This document shows positions 7,762 through 15,874 of a stretch of DNA of 34,599 nt, one piece after another. The stretch covers positions 1 through 34,599 of the forward strand of contig JAJJBE010000155.1 in assembly GCA_020996635.1 (NCBI GenBank), given 5' to 3'. Every line of letters starts with the position of its first letter. The stretch's first letter is position 1. Source of the DNA: Bathymodiolus brooksi methanotrophic gill symbiont (GTDB taxonomy: Bacteria; Pseudomonadota; Gammaproteobacteria; Methylococcales; Methylomonadaceae). The notes beneath the pieces were generated by a model. That model searched no databases and had not been told where the DNA came from. It saw only the letters and a list, made by a program, of their open reading frames with translations. The position numbers and the translations under genes were made by a program.

Positions 7762-7792
7762 GTAGCCCGTATGGAGGTACGGAATACGGGGT
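7762..7792 (+). repeat. GTAGCCCGTATGGAG hairpin repeat
   Basis: Arms CCCGTAT (7766-7772) and ATACGGG (7784-7790) around GGAGGTACGGA. It belongs to the widespread GTAGCCCGNATGG type of intergenic repeat. A diverged copy lies at 4286-4316. Confidence 0.55.
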
Positions 7793-7847
7793 GAATAATG
7801 CGTCAAATGTCCCGTATTATGCAAGCTTCATGTGGGTTGCTTTGCTT

Positions 7848-7983
7848 TATATATCTAAGCTACTTGATTCTCACCCCGTCACCCCGCAGGCTTCTAGCGA
7901 GGATCTTATTGTATGACTAAACTCTCGACAAAAAACTTCGGGAGTGACGAGAGGGGAAACTTCAAGTGGTTTAGGTATCTATG
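7848..7983 (+). repeat. TATAYCTAAGCTACTTGA-ended repeat, core type 2 (copy 1)
   Basis: The ends TATATATCTAAGCTACTTGA and TTCAAGTGGTTTAGGTATC are inverted repeats. The core (ACCCCGTCACCCCGCAGGC, CTTCTAGCGAGGATCTT, CTTCGGGAGTGACGAGAGG) matches 15656-15802 in reverse orientation. The right end stops 19 bases before the ruvB start codon, so ruvB transcription must start in or before the repeat. Confidence 0.7.
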
Positions 7984-8001
7984 TATTACTAGGAAATACT
8001 T

Positions 8002-9042
8002 GTGATAGAAACGGATAGAGTCATCACTGCCAATGGGCAAGGGGATGAGGAGCGACAAGACCGTGCCATTCGGCCCAAAAGCCTAAAAGATTATATCGGG
8101 CAGGAAGCCTTATGTGAGCAAATGGAAATCTTCATACAAGCTTCTAGGCAGCGTGAAGAAGCTTTAGATCATGTTTTGATTTTTGGCCCACCAGGTTTAG
8201 GCAAGACAACTTTAGCGCATATCATTGCTGCTGAAATGAATGTTAATTTGCGCCAAACTTCGGGTCCTATTTTAGATAAGGCTGGAGATTTAGCTGCCTT
8301 ATTAACTAATTTAGAAGCACATGATGTACTTTTTATTGATGAAATTCATCGCTTAAGCCCCGCTGTTGAAGAGATTCTTTATCCAGCGATGGAAGACTAT
8401 CAAATTGATATTATGATAGGTGAAGGGCCGGCAGCAAGGTCAATTAAATTAGATTTACCGCCTTTTACTTTGGTGGGGGCAACAACACGAGCAGGTTTGT
8501 TAACCTCACCCTTGCGTGATCGCTTTGGCATTATTCAACGTTTAGAGTTTTATACGGTTTCGGAGTTAGCTTTTATTGTGACCCGTTCAGCAGGCCTGTT
8601 AAAAATTAAAATTGATGCTGGTGGGGCAGCTGAAATTGCCAAGCGTTCTCGTGGCACACCACGTATTGCTAACCGACTGTTAAGGCGCGTGCGTGATTAT
8701 GCTGAAGTAAAAGCTGATGGTGAAATTCATCAAAATATAGCGGAGCAAGCATTAGCTATGTTGAAGGTTGATCATTGTGGTTTTGATCAGCTTGATAGGC
8801 GCTTATTACAAACTATCATTAAAAATTTTGATGGCGGGCCTGTTGGCTTAGATACTTTGGCTGCTGCCATTAGTGAAGAACGTGGCACGATAGAAGATGT
8901 TTTGGAGCCTTATTTAATTCAACAAGGGTTTATTATGCGTACGCCAAGAGGCAGGGTCGTTACTAATAAAACTTACCAGCACTTTGGCTTGAATGCTCCT
9001 AAACGAGATGTTGAACAAGGAAATGAGTTATATGCAGAATAG
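8002..9042 (+). CDS. ruvB: Holliday junction branch migration helicase subunit
   Basis: RuvB is the AAA+ motor that, with RuvA, drives branch migration of Holliday junctions for RuvC resolution. The 346-residue protein has Walker [10 protein letters not shown] (62-70, Lys68), Walker B FIDEIH (111-116), sensor 1 GATTRAGLL and an arginine-finger region, then the winged-helix C-terminus ending in the typical [11 protein letters not shown]. The start is GTG at 8002 with AGGA seven bases upstream. ruvC and ruvA, its usual upstream neighbours, are absent; a repeat cluster lies there instead. It overlaps the next gene by 11 bases. Confidence 0.96.
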   Translation: MIETDRVITANGQGDEERQDRAIRPKSLKDYIGQEALCEQMEIFIQASRQREEALDHVLIFGPPGLGKTTLAHIIAAEMNVNLRQTSGPILDKAGDLAALLTNLEAHDVLFIDEIHRLSPAVEEILYPAMEDYQIDIMIGEGPAARSIKLDLPPFTLVGATTRAGLLTSPLRDRFGIIQRLEFYTVSELAFIVTRSAGLLKIKIDAGGAAEIAKRSRGTPRIANRLLRRVRDYAEVKADGEIHQNIAEQALAMLKVDHCGFDQLDRRLLQTIIKNFDGGPVGLDTLAAAISEERGTIEDVLEPYLIQQGFIMRTPRGRVVTNKTYQHFGLNAPKRDVEQGNELYAE

Positions 9043-9436
9043 TTTTCAATGGCCTGTGCGAGTGTATTATGAAGATACCGATGCAGGCGGTGTGGTTTTT
9101 TATGCGAATTATCTTAAGTTGTATGAGCGCGCGCGTACGGAAATGTTGCGTGATATGGGTTTTGAGCAAGATCAATTAATTACCCAAGAATCCGTGATTT
9201 TTGTAGTGCGTTCAGTACAAGTCGATTATTTAAAGCCCGCTAAGTTTAATGATTTAGTTGTTGTTACAGCGGAGCTAAGTTTAGTAAAAAGTGCAAGTTT
9301 AACTTTTGAGCAAATTATTAAACGAGGGGATGATGTGTTAAGTACAGCAACAATACGAATTGCCTGTTTAGATGCTAAATTTATGCGCCCAAAACAAATT
9401 CCAGATACTTTAAAGAGAGCTTTAAGTTATGAATAA
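9032..9436 (+). CDS. ybgC: Acyl-CoA thioesterase of the Tol-Pal cluster
   Basis: A 134-residue hotdog-fold thioesterase, the same length as E. coli YbgC. The catalytic motif [15 protein letters not shown] is at residues 14-28, with Asp17 as the likely active residue. The frame is open back to 8993, but the ATG at 9032 is chosen because AAGGA lies ten bases upstream and the length fits; an ATG at 9023 sits too close to that site. It overlaps the end of ruvB by 11 bases and tolQ by 8 bases. Its role within the Tol-Pal cluster is not firmly established. Confidence 0.92.
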   Translation: MQNSFQWPVRVYYEDTDAGGVVFYANYLKLYERARTEMLRDMGFEQDQLITQESVIFVVRSVQVDYLKPAKFNDLVVVTAELSLVKSASLTFEQIIKRGDDVLSTATIRIACLDAKFMRPKQIPDTLKRALSYE

Positions 9437-10103
9437 TGATATGTCCATTTTTTCTCTCATTGCGGAAGCAAGCTTGGTAGTGCAATTAGTGATGCTGATA
9501 TTATTAGCCGCTTCAGTGATGTCATGGACCTTTATTTTGGCAAAACGTAAAGAACTAAAGCAAGCGCTACAGGCGACTGAACAATTTGAGCAAAGTTTTT
9601 GGGAAAGTAAAGATTTAGCTGAGCTATATCAACGTACGCAGAATAAAGGCGTTAATATGCAAGCTATAGAAAAAGTTTTTACGGCAGGGTATAGAGAATT
9701 TTCGCGGATGAATAGTATTGCGGATATAACGCCTGCAAGCAAAGTGGAAAATGCAGAAAGAGCGATGCGTATTGTGTTGGCGCGAGAAAGCGCTAAGTTA
9801 GATGAAAGCCTGCCTTTTTTAGCAACCGTTGGCTCAACTAGCCCTTATGTGGGATTATTTGGTACAGTTTGGGGGATTATGAATTCATTTCGTGCATTAT
9901 CAACTACAAAACAAGCGACATTAGCACAAGTGGCTCCAGGTATTGCAGAAGCCTTGATTGCAACCGCGATTGGTTTGTTTGCGGCTATTCCTGCGGTGAT
10001 TGCTTACAATCGTTTTAATACCGATATTGAGCAGTTAAGCAATCGTTATGAGTTATTTATAGAAGAATTTGTGGTTTTATTACAGCGTCAGGCACATAGC
10101 TAA
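9429..10103 (+). CDS. tolQ: Tol-Pal system inner-membrane protein TolQ
   Basis: TolQ belongs to the MotA/TolQ/ExbB family and forms, with TolR, the proton-driven motor that energises TolA. The 224-residue protein has a membrane helix near 15-37, a cytoplasmic loop, and two helices around 135-160 and 170-195. The segments LPFLATVGSTSPYVGLFGTVWGIMNSF and APGIAEALIATAIGL (split here as family landmarks) contain the conserved pore-lining Thr residues. An alternative Met four codons in is possible. It overlaps the ybgC end and abuts tolR (shared A). Confidence 0.94.
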   Translation: MNNDMSIFSLIAEASLVVQLVMLILLAASVMSWTFILAKRKELKQALQATEQFEQSFWESKDLAELYQRTQNKGVNMQAIEKVFTAGYREFSRMNSIADITPASKVENAERAMRIVLARESAKLDESLPFLATVGSTSPYVGLFGTVWGIMNSFRALSTTKQATLAQVAPGIAEALIATAIGLFAAIPAVIAYNRFNTDIEQLSNRYELFIEEFVVLLQRQAHS

Positions 10104-10528
10104 TGTTAAAGCGAAAATCACGTAAAAAACCTATGGCAGAGATTAATGTCGTGCCTTACATTGATGTCACATTGGTTTTATTGATTATTTTTATGATTAC
10201 TGCGCCCTTGATTCAGTCGGGCGTTGATGTAGATTTACCGCAGGCAAATACTAACCCTATTGACCAAGAAGATAAACCTACTCCCATTATTATCAGTATT
10301 AATAAAGCAGGGCAGTATTTTATTGATTTAGGCTTAGGGGAAGAAGAAACGGCAGTGAGTCCGCAAGAAGTTTTATTGTTAACTGCGGCTGTACGTCAAA
10401 ATAAACCAGAGACAGCTGTTTATATTCGGGGTGATAAACAAGTGGAATACGGTAAAGTTGTTACCGTTATGGCCGCCTTGAAAAATGCAGGTATTGAAAA
10501 TGTTGGTTTAATGACGGAAGATTTTTAA
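10103..10528 (+). CDS. tolR: Tol-Pal system protein TolR
   Basis: An ExbD/TolR family protein of 141 residues. INVVPYIDVTLVLLIIFMI contains the essential membrane Asp (Asp21) that carries protons in the TolQR channel. One N-terminal membrane helix (about 17-38) is followed by a periplasmic domain. The start overlaps the stop of tolQ by one base (TAATG) and the end overlaps the tolA start in the same way, so tolQ-R-A are tightly coupled. Confidence 0.94.
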   Translation: MLKRKSRKKPMAEINVVPYIDVTLVLLIIFMITAPLIQSGVDVDLPQANTNPIDQEDKPTPIIISINKAGQYFIDLGLGEEETAVSPQEVLLLTAAVRQNKPETAVYIRGDKQVEYGKVVTVMAALKNAGIENVGLMTEDF

Positions 10529-11463
10529 TGGATAAAATCAAACAATATCAGCTCTTTTTTTTAATCGCATTCATGGGGCATTTAAGTATTTTAGGCTTGT
10601 TTTCGCTTAACTATCATAATGAAAATCCAGTAGTCAAAGTACAATTAGAAACACCTGAAATTATTCAAGCGTCTTTATTGGATGAAACTCGTGTTATCCA
10701 AAAAGCAAAGGAATTAAAACAAGCGCAAGAAACCAAAAAACGCTTACAACAGAAACAAAAAGATAATATTACGCGGCAGATTAAGAAAGAGCGCCAACTT
10801 TTACAAGCAGCTAAAGATAAACGTAAAAAAGAAGAATCGAAAGCTAAACAAGATCAACAAGTTGAGCGAAAACGATTAGCTAAGCTTAAAAAAACAGTCG
10901 CGTTAGAAAAGAAAAAACAAGCAGCAATTAAACAAAAGAAAATAGCAGTAGAAAAAAAGCGACAAGCAGATGCCAAAAGACTAAAGGATCAACAAGAAAA
11001 GGCATTAGCTATCAAAAAAGCAGCAGAAAAACAGCAGAAAATTGCAGCAGAAAAAAAACGTGTAGCAGATGCAGAAAAATTAAGGTTACAAAAGGTTACT
11101 AATGAAAATAAACGTATTGCTAATGCCAAGGCAGCTAAAGAACGTGCCGTATTGCAAGCTAAAAATGCTAAGATTGCGAAACAAGCGGTAGCGAGTGCTG
11201 CAATGGCTATTGATAGGAAAGTCACGCAAGCTTGGAATCGCCCTAGTAACATGACAGGAAAATTATCTTGCCAGATTAAAGTGAATTTATTACCTACGGG
11301 TGATGTGATGTCAGCGAGTATAGGGAAAAGTAGTGGTAGCGCTGTATTTGATGCTTCAGCGGAAAGAGCTGTTTATAAGGCCTCACCTTTACCTGTTCCT
11401 AAAGATACGGTTATTTTTGAAAGAAATTTTAGAAGTTTTAGATTTAATTTTGCACCGAAATAA
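10528..11463 (+). CDS. tolA: Tol-Pal system protein TolA
   Basis: TolA connects the TolQR motor in the inner membrane to Pal/TolB at the outer membrane. The 311-residue protein shows the three expected domains: a membrane anchor at about 9-27, a long Lys/Ala/Gln/Glu helix (about 55-225) and a C-terminal domain (about 228-311) with AWNRPSNMTG, KVNLLPTGDV and SGSAVFDASAERAV. The helical domain carries imperfect repeats of the type EKKRQADAKRLK. A minus-strand open frame inside this region is only a by-product of the biased codons. Confidence 0.93.
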   Translation: MDKIKQYQLFFLIAFMGHLSILGLFSLNYHNENPVVKVQLETPEIIQASLLDETRVIQKAKELKQAQETKKRLQQKQKDNITRQIKKERQLLQAAKDKRKKEESKAKQDQQVERKRLAKLKKTVALEKKKQAAIKQKKIAVEKKRQADAKRLKDQQEKALAIKKAAEKQQKIAAEKKRVADAEKLRLQKVTNENKRIANAKAAKERAVLQAKNAKIAKQAVASAAMAIDRKVTQAWNRPSNMTGKLSCQIKVNLLPTGDVMSASIGKSSGSAVFDASAERAVYKASPLPVPKDTVIFERNFRSFRFNFAPK

Positions 11464-11485
11464 GGTGTGTAGAGAGTTTGATGTA

Positions 11486-12784
11486 ATGATGTTTAAAAAA
11501 TTGGTTTATTTGGGTGTTTTTTTATTGAGTTTGACGAGTCATATTTTACATGCAGAACTCATTATTGATATAACCGAAGGTTTACAAAGCAAGCATAAAA
11601 TTGCGATTGTTCCTTTTGCTTTACATTCAGCATCGGCTTCCAAAGAAACAGAAATAATGAGCCAAATCATTAACTCAGATTTAAATTCGAGTGGTGATTT
11701 TGCAGTATTAGCAAAAGAGGCTATGTTATCTAGTCCAACTAAAGTAGAACAAGTTAAATATCGGCATTGGGCGGTGACAGGCCAAGATTATTTAGTCATA
11801 GGTTCAATTTTGCAAGAAGGTAAGACTTATAAAGTAAAAGTAGCATTATTAGATGTTGTTAAAAAACAGCAAATTAATGAGTTACGGCTTAGCGTTAATG
11901 CTAACTCAATGCGCAAAGCAGCGCATCATTTAAGTGATGCAATTTATAAGTCTATTATGGGCATAGAGGGCATTTTTAGTAGCCGAATTGCTTATATAAC
12001 AACAAAAACAATCAATAAAAAGCAATATAGTTTGTTTATTTCTGATTATGACGGCCATAATGCGGTGGCAATTACAAAATCAAAAGAACCTATTATGTCG
12101 CCTGCATGGTCACCTAATGGGCAGCATATTGCTTATGTTTCTTTTGAAAATAAAGTATCTGAGATTTTTGTACAAACATTAGCGACAGGAGATAGACGTA
12201 GCGTTGCAAGGCATAAAGGCATTAATGGTTCGCCTGCATGGTCTCCAGATGGTAAAAAATTAGCGATTACTTTATCTAAATCAGGTAATTCAGATATTTA
12301 TATCTTAACTTTGGCAACGGCTTCATTAAAACAATTAACGCGATCATGGGCGATAGATACAGAAGCCTCATGGGCACCTAATGGTAAGGATATTTTATTT
12401 ACTTCGAACCGGGGTCAAGGTGCGCAATTATATATAATGCCTAGTCATGGTAAAAGTGCGGCTGAGCGTTTAACCTTTAATGGCGACTATAATGCAGGAG
12501 GAAGTTTTTCTAAGGACGGTAAGCGTATCGTTATGATTCAAGCTGAAAAAGGTAATTATAGAGTGGCAGTTCTAGATAGAGAGAGTCAGAAAATAACGAT
12601 ATTAAGCAATGGCAGAAGTGATGAGTCCCCCAGTTTTTCCCCTAATGGACAAGTCATTATTTATGCGCGTCGTAAAGAAGGAAAAGAAATTTTGGCACTG
12701 GTTAGTGTTGATGGTTTAAAAAAACGAGATATTAAGCACACCTCAGGATCCGTTAGAGAGCCTGTATGGGCACCTAAAAGATAA
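11486..12784 (+). CDS. tolB: Tol-Pal system periplasmic protein TolB
   Basis: TolB is the periplasmic beta-propeller that cycles between Pal and TolA. From the ATG at 11486 the protein has 432 residues, beginning with a signal peptide (MMFKKLVYLGVFLLSLTSHI, cleavage probably after LHA). The N-terminal domain covers about 24-160, followed by propeller blades marked by SPAWSPNGQ, SPAWSPDGK, ASWAPNGK, SFSKDGK and SPSFSPNGQ. The frame is open upstream to 11333 inside tolA, but that would hide the signal peptide; AGAGAG upstream of 11486 and the normal length (E. coli 430) support the chosen start. Confidence 0.94.
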   Translation: MMFKKLVYLGVFLLSLTSHILHAELIIDITEGLQSKHKIAIVPFALHSASASKETEIMSQIINSDLNSSGDFAVLAKEAMLSSPTKVEQVKYRHWAVTGQDYLVIGSILQEGKTYKVKVALLDVVKKQQINELRLSVNANSMRKAAHHLSDAIYKSIMGIEGIFSSRIAYITTKTINKKQYSLFISDYDGHNAVAITKSKEPIMSPAWSPNGQHIAYVSFENKVSEIFVQTLATGDRRSVARHKGINGSPAWSPDGKKLAITLSKSGNSDIYILTLATASLKQLTRSWAIDTEASWAPNGKDILFTSNRGQGAQLYIMPSHGKSAAERLTFNGDYNAGGSFSKDGKRIVMIQAEKGNYRVAVLDRESQKITILSNGRSDESPSFSPNGQVIIYARRKEGKEILALVSVDGLKKRDIKHTSGSVREPVWAPKR

Positions 12785-12814
12785 TTAATTTTAATAAAAT
12801 ATAAGGCTAATTTA

Positions 12815-13378
12815 ATGACTAACTATAAAAAAAATGTAGCACTATTAATGATGGTGCTGTTTTTATCTGCGTGTTCGGATGAATTGCTTAAGGGGAAGCC
12901 AGACACTGAAGATGAATCTGGTGTGCAAAATATAGGATATAACGATAATGGTGAGTTAGAGGTGGAAACAATCGCTATTGATGGTTCTGAAAATAGTTAT
13001 GTGACTGAATTAATGCAAAGTGAAAGTTTCAGTGATCCTAGTAGCCCATTATCAAAACGTGTTATTTATTTTGAATATGATAGCAGCACAGTTAAACAAG
13101 AATTTATTGCTGTTATAGAGGCGCATGCTGTTTATTTAACAAATAATCCGAATCAAACAATTAATTTAGAAGGGCACTCTGATGAGCGTGGAACACGTGA
13201 ATATAATATTGCTCTTTCTGAGCAGCGTGCAAAATCAGTTTATAAAATGTTACTAGTGCTAGGGGTGATGAGTCATCAAGTGAATATTATTAGCTATGGG
13301 GAAGAAAAGCCTGAAGTTTTAGGGCAAACTGACGATGCATTTGCTCTTAATCGCCGTGTAGAAGTAGTGTATAAATAA
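12815..13378 (+). CDS. pal: Peptidoglycan-associated lipoprotein
   Basis: Pal is an outer-membrane lipoprotein that binds peptidoglycan and TolB. The 187-residue precursor has a lipoprotein signal with lipobox LSAC (lipidated Cys20). An acidic linker follows, then an OmpA-like domain from about residue 80: VIYFEYDSS, GHSDERGTREYNIALSEQRA with the Asp and Arg that contact diaminopimelate, and the final ALNRRVEVVY. The stop codon overlaps the next start by one base (TAATG). Confidence 0.95.
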   Translation: MTNYKKNVALLMMVLFLSACSDELLKGKPDTEDESGVQNIGYNDNGELEVETIAIDGSENSYVTELMQSESFSDPSSPLSKRVIYFEYDSSTVKQEFIAVIEAHAVYLTNNPNQTINLEGHSDERGTREYNIALSEQRAKSVYKMLLVLGVMSHQVNIISYGEEKPEVLGQTDDAFALNRRVEVVYK

Positions 13379-13794
13379 TGAAAAAGTTAATTTTAATATC
13401 GGGTTTATGTGTGGTAGGTTTAAGCCAGGCAGAGCCTAGACCTTTACCGCCTATTATTGATCATTCGAGTTATGCGCAAAAATCCGCTTATGAAAACCAA
13501 GGTTCAGCTAATCAAGCGACATTAAGTATGCTGGCTCAAATGAATAGCTTGCAAACTGAAATACAGCAGTTACGAGGTTTAGTTGAGCAGCAAAAACATG
13601 AGTTGTCACGCTTAAAAAAACGCCAGCAAAGTATCTACTCTGATATGAATAGTCGTTTTCAAAAGTTAACACCTACTGCAGGTGGTGTTTCGAGTGATAT
13701 TTTAACGCATGGCGATTTAGCTATTCCTGTTGCGAAACGTCAGGCAGCAGCACCTGTTATGCCTTTTGTAAAACAAGCAGCACCTAAAAAATAA
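13378..13794 (+). pseudogene. cpoB: CpoB (YbgF) N-terminal part, ends at a frameshift
   Basis: CpoB is the periplasmic partner of Tol-Pal that coordinates outer-membrane constriction with PBP1B. This frame gives 138 residues: a signal peptide (MKKLILISGLCVVGLSQA), a coiled-coil trimerisation segment (about 45-85, QLRGLVEQQKHELSRLKKRQ) and a linker that stops at 13792-13794 straight after an A run. The TPR half continues in another frame (13815-14180). In the second frame the sequence is open from 13788 (KIKSTLTEKMAFDAAY), so one extra A in the run at 13786-13791 would fuse both into about 267 residues, the normal CpoB length. Real mutation, slippage and assembly error are all possible. Confidence 0.85.
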
Positions 13795-13814
13795 AAAGCA
13801 CATTAACAGAAAAA

Positions 13815-14180
13815 ATGGCCTTTGATGCAGCTTATGCAAATGTTAGAGATAATCATTATAAGCAAGCTATTATGCAATTTAAGCAGTTTCTGATTGATTA
13901 TCCAGCTGGTGAATATAGTGATAATGCACAGTTTTGGTTGGGTTCAGTTTATAAGGTGAGCAAAGATATACCGGTTGCTAAATCAAGTTTTAAAGCCGTT
14001 ACAGCTAATTATCCTAAAAGTGAAAAAGCATCAGTCGCTTTATTTAAGTTAGCTAATATTTATATGGATGAAAATAATAAGTCTGAAGCTAAAAGATTAT
14101 ATAAACAACTAACTAAGCAATATTCGGGTTCTACATCAGCACAAATGGAACAGAAAAAATTACGGGAAATGGATCTTTAG
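13815..14180 (+). pseudogene. cpoB: CpoB (YbgF) C-terminal TPR part, out of frame with its N-terminus
   Basis: A 121-residue stretch of tetratricopeptide repeats: FDAAYANVRDNHYKQAIMQF, then DNAQFWLGSVYKVSKDIPVA and ASVALFKLANIYMDENNKSE. This is the C-terminal domain of CpoB. The ATG at 13815 is an internal Met of the usual protein (EKMAFDAAY) and has no good ribosome site (ACAGAAAAA precedes it), so separate translation is unlikely to be efficient. The domain itself looks intact. The end overlaps the queE GTG start by one base. Confidence 0.85.
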
Positions 14181-14827
14181 TGAGCGCACAAACATTACGT
14201 ATTAGTGAGATATTTTACTCATTACAAGGTGAGGCAAAAACGGTAGGATTGCCGACTGTTTTTATTCGATTAACGGGGTGTCCGCTACGTTGCCAATACT
14301 GTGATACTAGCTATGCCTTTTCTGGTGGGAAAATCATTGCAATATCAGATATTCTTGAGCAAGTTTCAAGTTATCAAACGCGATATATAACGGTAACGGG
14401 GGGAGAGCCGCTTGCGCAGCCTGCATGTTTGAGTTTACTAGAGCAATTAGCTGATAAAGGTTATGAGGTTTCATTAGAAACCAGTGGTGCGCTGGATGTA
14501 TCTAAAGTGGATGTGCGTATTTCAAAAGTAATGGATTTAAAAACGCCTGCTTCAGCAGAAGAAGCGCGTAATTTATATACAAATATTCAATATTTAACGG
14601 TAAAAGATCAGCTTAAATTTGTTATTTGTAATCGTGACGATTATCAGTGGTCTAAGCAAAAAATTACTGAATATCAGTTAGATGAAAAATGTGAATTATT
14701 ATTTTCACCAGCGATGGGGCAGCAAGAGCCAACTGAATTGGCTGAATGGATTTTACAAGATCAACTGCCTGTCAGGTTTCAATTGCAGCTGCATAAAATA
14801 TTATGGGGTAATGAAGCGGGGAAGTAA
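14180..14827 (+). CDS. queE: 7-carboxy-7-deazaguanine synthase
   Basis: QueE is a radical SAM enzyme that converts 6-carboxytetrahydropterin to 7-carboxy-7-deazaguanine, a precursor of queuosine in tRNA. The 215-residue protein has ISEIFYSLQGEA at the N-terminus, the cluster motif CPLRCQYC (Cys34, Cys38, Cys41) and the SAM-binding VTGGEPL. The start is GTG, overlapping the last base of the cpoB stop. queE after tol-pal-cpoB is a common gammaproteobacterial order, often followed by queC, which is absent here. Confidence 0.94.
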   Translation: MSAQTLRISEIFYSLQGEAKTVGLPTVFIRLTGCPLRCQYCDTSYAFSGGKIIAISDILEQVSSYQTRYITVTGGEPLAQPACLSLLEQLADKGYEVSLETSGALDVSKVDVRISKVMDLKTPASAEEARNLYTNIQYLTVKDQLKFVICNRDDYQWSKQKITEYQLDEKCELLFSPAMGQQEPTELAEWILQDQLPVRFQLQLHKILWGNEAGK

Positions 14828-14948
14828 TAACTAAGCTTTTATATTAACTCCTCCAAGAGCTGTACAGTCATCTTAGAGTGACGCATTTTTTAGCGATATT
14901 AACTTGAAATAAGGTGTTTTTCTAGAATATTGAAATGTTTTTTAAATG

Positions 14949-15584
14949 TTATAACATTCTCATTTTTAAATCTTTCCACTTGCTTAGCTGGTCAGAGTGA
15001 CTTATTTTTTGTTCGCTACCATTAAGTTTTTCTATCCATAAGCCTTTGTTATTGAAAGAAAAAATAGGTAATAAATCATTCCTCTGATTTGCTGGTTTTA
15101 TCTCAGGTATGAGATTATCTAATACTAAAGGGCTAGCATTAGGAGAAGCAAAATAAGATAAAACCATATGAGCCTCTTTTGTATGCTTTGTTTTTACATA
15201 GGTTATACGTAACTTCTCAGCATCAATCCCAAGTTCTAATAAAGAAAAGTATTTGGCAATAGAGTAATCTTCGCAATCACCTGCACCAGTGGCTAAGATT
15301 TCATTGGGTGTTGCCCAGTAGTCAGTTTCACTCCATAGATTAATGTCAGCAATAAACGTTATATTCTGATTAAAAAAGTCATTTACTTGCTTTAATTTTT
15401 GTTGATCGGTATTGAACTTTGCACCTTCCATTAGCGCATGCCATTGCTCGGCCCTTATTAAGACGGCTTGGTCAATATAGTCATAGCTAGTCTTGTTTTT
15501 ATCGATAGCCAAAGCATCAAAAGTAATGAATAAGCTAATAATAAATAAGAATAGGTGGGAGAGGGTTTTGTTTTTTAATGCCAT
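14949..15584 (-). CDS. LapG-like transglutaminase-type cysteine protease
   Basis: A 211-residue protein with an N-terminal signal peptide (about 1-26, ending ALA) and the bacterial transglutaminase-like cysteine peptidase (BTLCP) fold. The catalytic triad is visible: Cys104 in GAGDCEDYSIAKYF, His139 in KEAHMVLSY and Asp156 in PLVLDNLIP. The spacing is close to that of LapG. LapG proteases release large surface adhesins (LapA type) from the outer membrane and are held inactive by the c-di-GMP receptor LapD. Neither lapD nor an adhesin gene lies in the window, so the substrate is inference. It stands alone between queE (convergent) and a repeat. Confidence 0.85.
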   Translation of the reverse strand: MALKNKTLSHLFLFIISLFITFDALAIDKNKTSYDYIDQAVLIRAEQWHALMEGAKFNTDQQKLKQVNDFFNQNITFIADINLWSETDYWATPNEILATGAGDCEDYSIAKYFSLLELGIDAEKLRITYVKTKHTKEAHMVLSYFASPNASPLVLDNLIPEIKPANQRNDLLPIFSFNNKGLWIEKLNGSEQKISHSDQLSKWKDLKMRML

Positions 15585-15655
15585 GAATGTATAAGGTGCA
15601 GTGGGTTAAAAATAAACACAAAAGTTGTAATTAAAAATTGACCCTAGTAAGAGTT

Positions 15656-15802
15656 TATATGCCTAAACCTCTTGAATTCCCCCCCCTCTCGTCACTCCCG
15701 AAATATTTTGTTGAGAGTCTGTGTCATACAACAAGATCTCTGCTAGAAGCATGCGGGGATGACGTGGTGAGAAATAAGTATCTTCAAGTAGCTTGAGTAT
15801 AT
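15656..15802 (-). repeat. TATA..CTTGA-ended repeat, core type 2 (copy 2)
   Basis: In reverse orientation this matches 7848-7983: ends TATATGCCTAAACCTCTTGA and TCTTCAAGTAGCTTGAGTAT, with core landmarks CTCTCGTCACTCCCGAAATA, ACAAGATCTCTGCTAGAAGC and CATGCGGGGATGACG. It fills most of the gap between the LapG-like gene and gatB. The rest of the gap shows no gene. Confidence 0.7.
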
Positions 15803-15874
15803 CTTGATTTCTAATGTTATTCCGTGCACGTCCCTAAGTTTTTATCTTGAAATTATAACGCTATTAGTGAAGAG

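Noticed and set aside
8993-9031. Longer start for ybgC at 8993
   Set aside because: It would add 13 residues inside ruvB with no ribosome site; 9032 has AAGGA at good spacing and gives the usual length.
10989-11252. Minus-strand open frame of 87 codons inside tolA, with hydrophobic Ala/Leu/Phe-rich translation
   Set aside because: It is the antisense of the Lys/Ala/Gln-rich coiled coil; the composition is a by-product of AAA/GCA codons, and the tolA frame is well supported.
11333-11485. Longer start for tolB within tolA
   Set aside because: It would bury the signal peptide behind 51 residues that only arise from tolA coding sequence in another frame.
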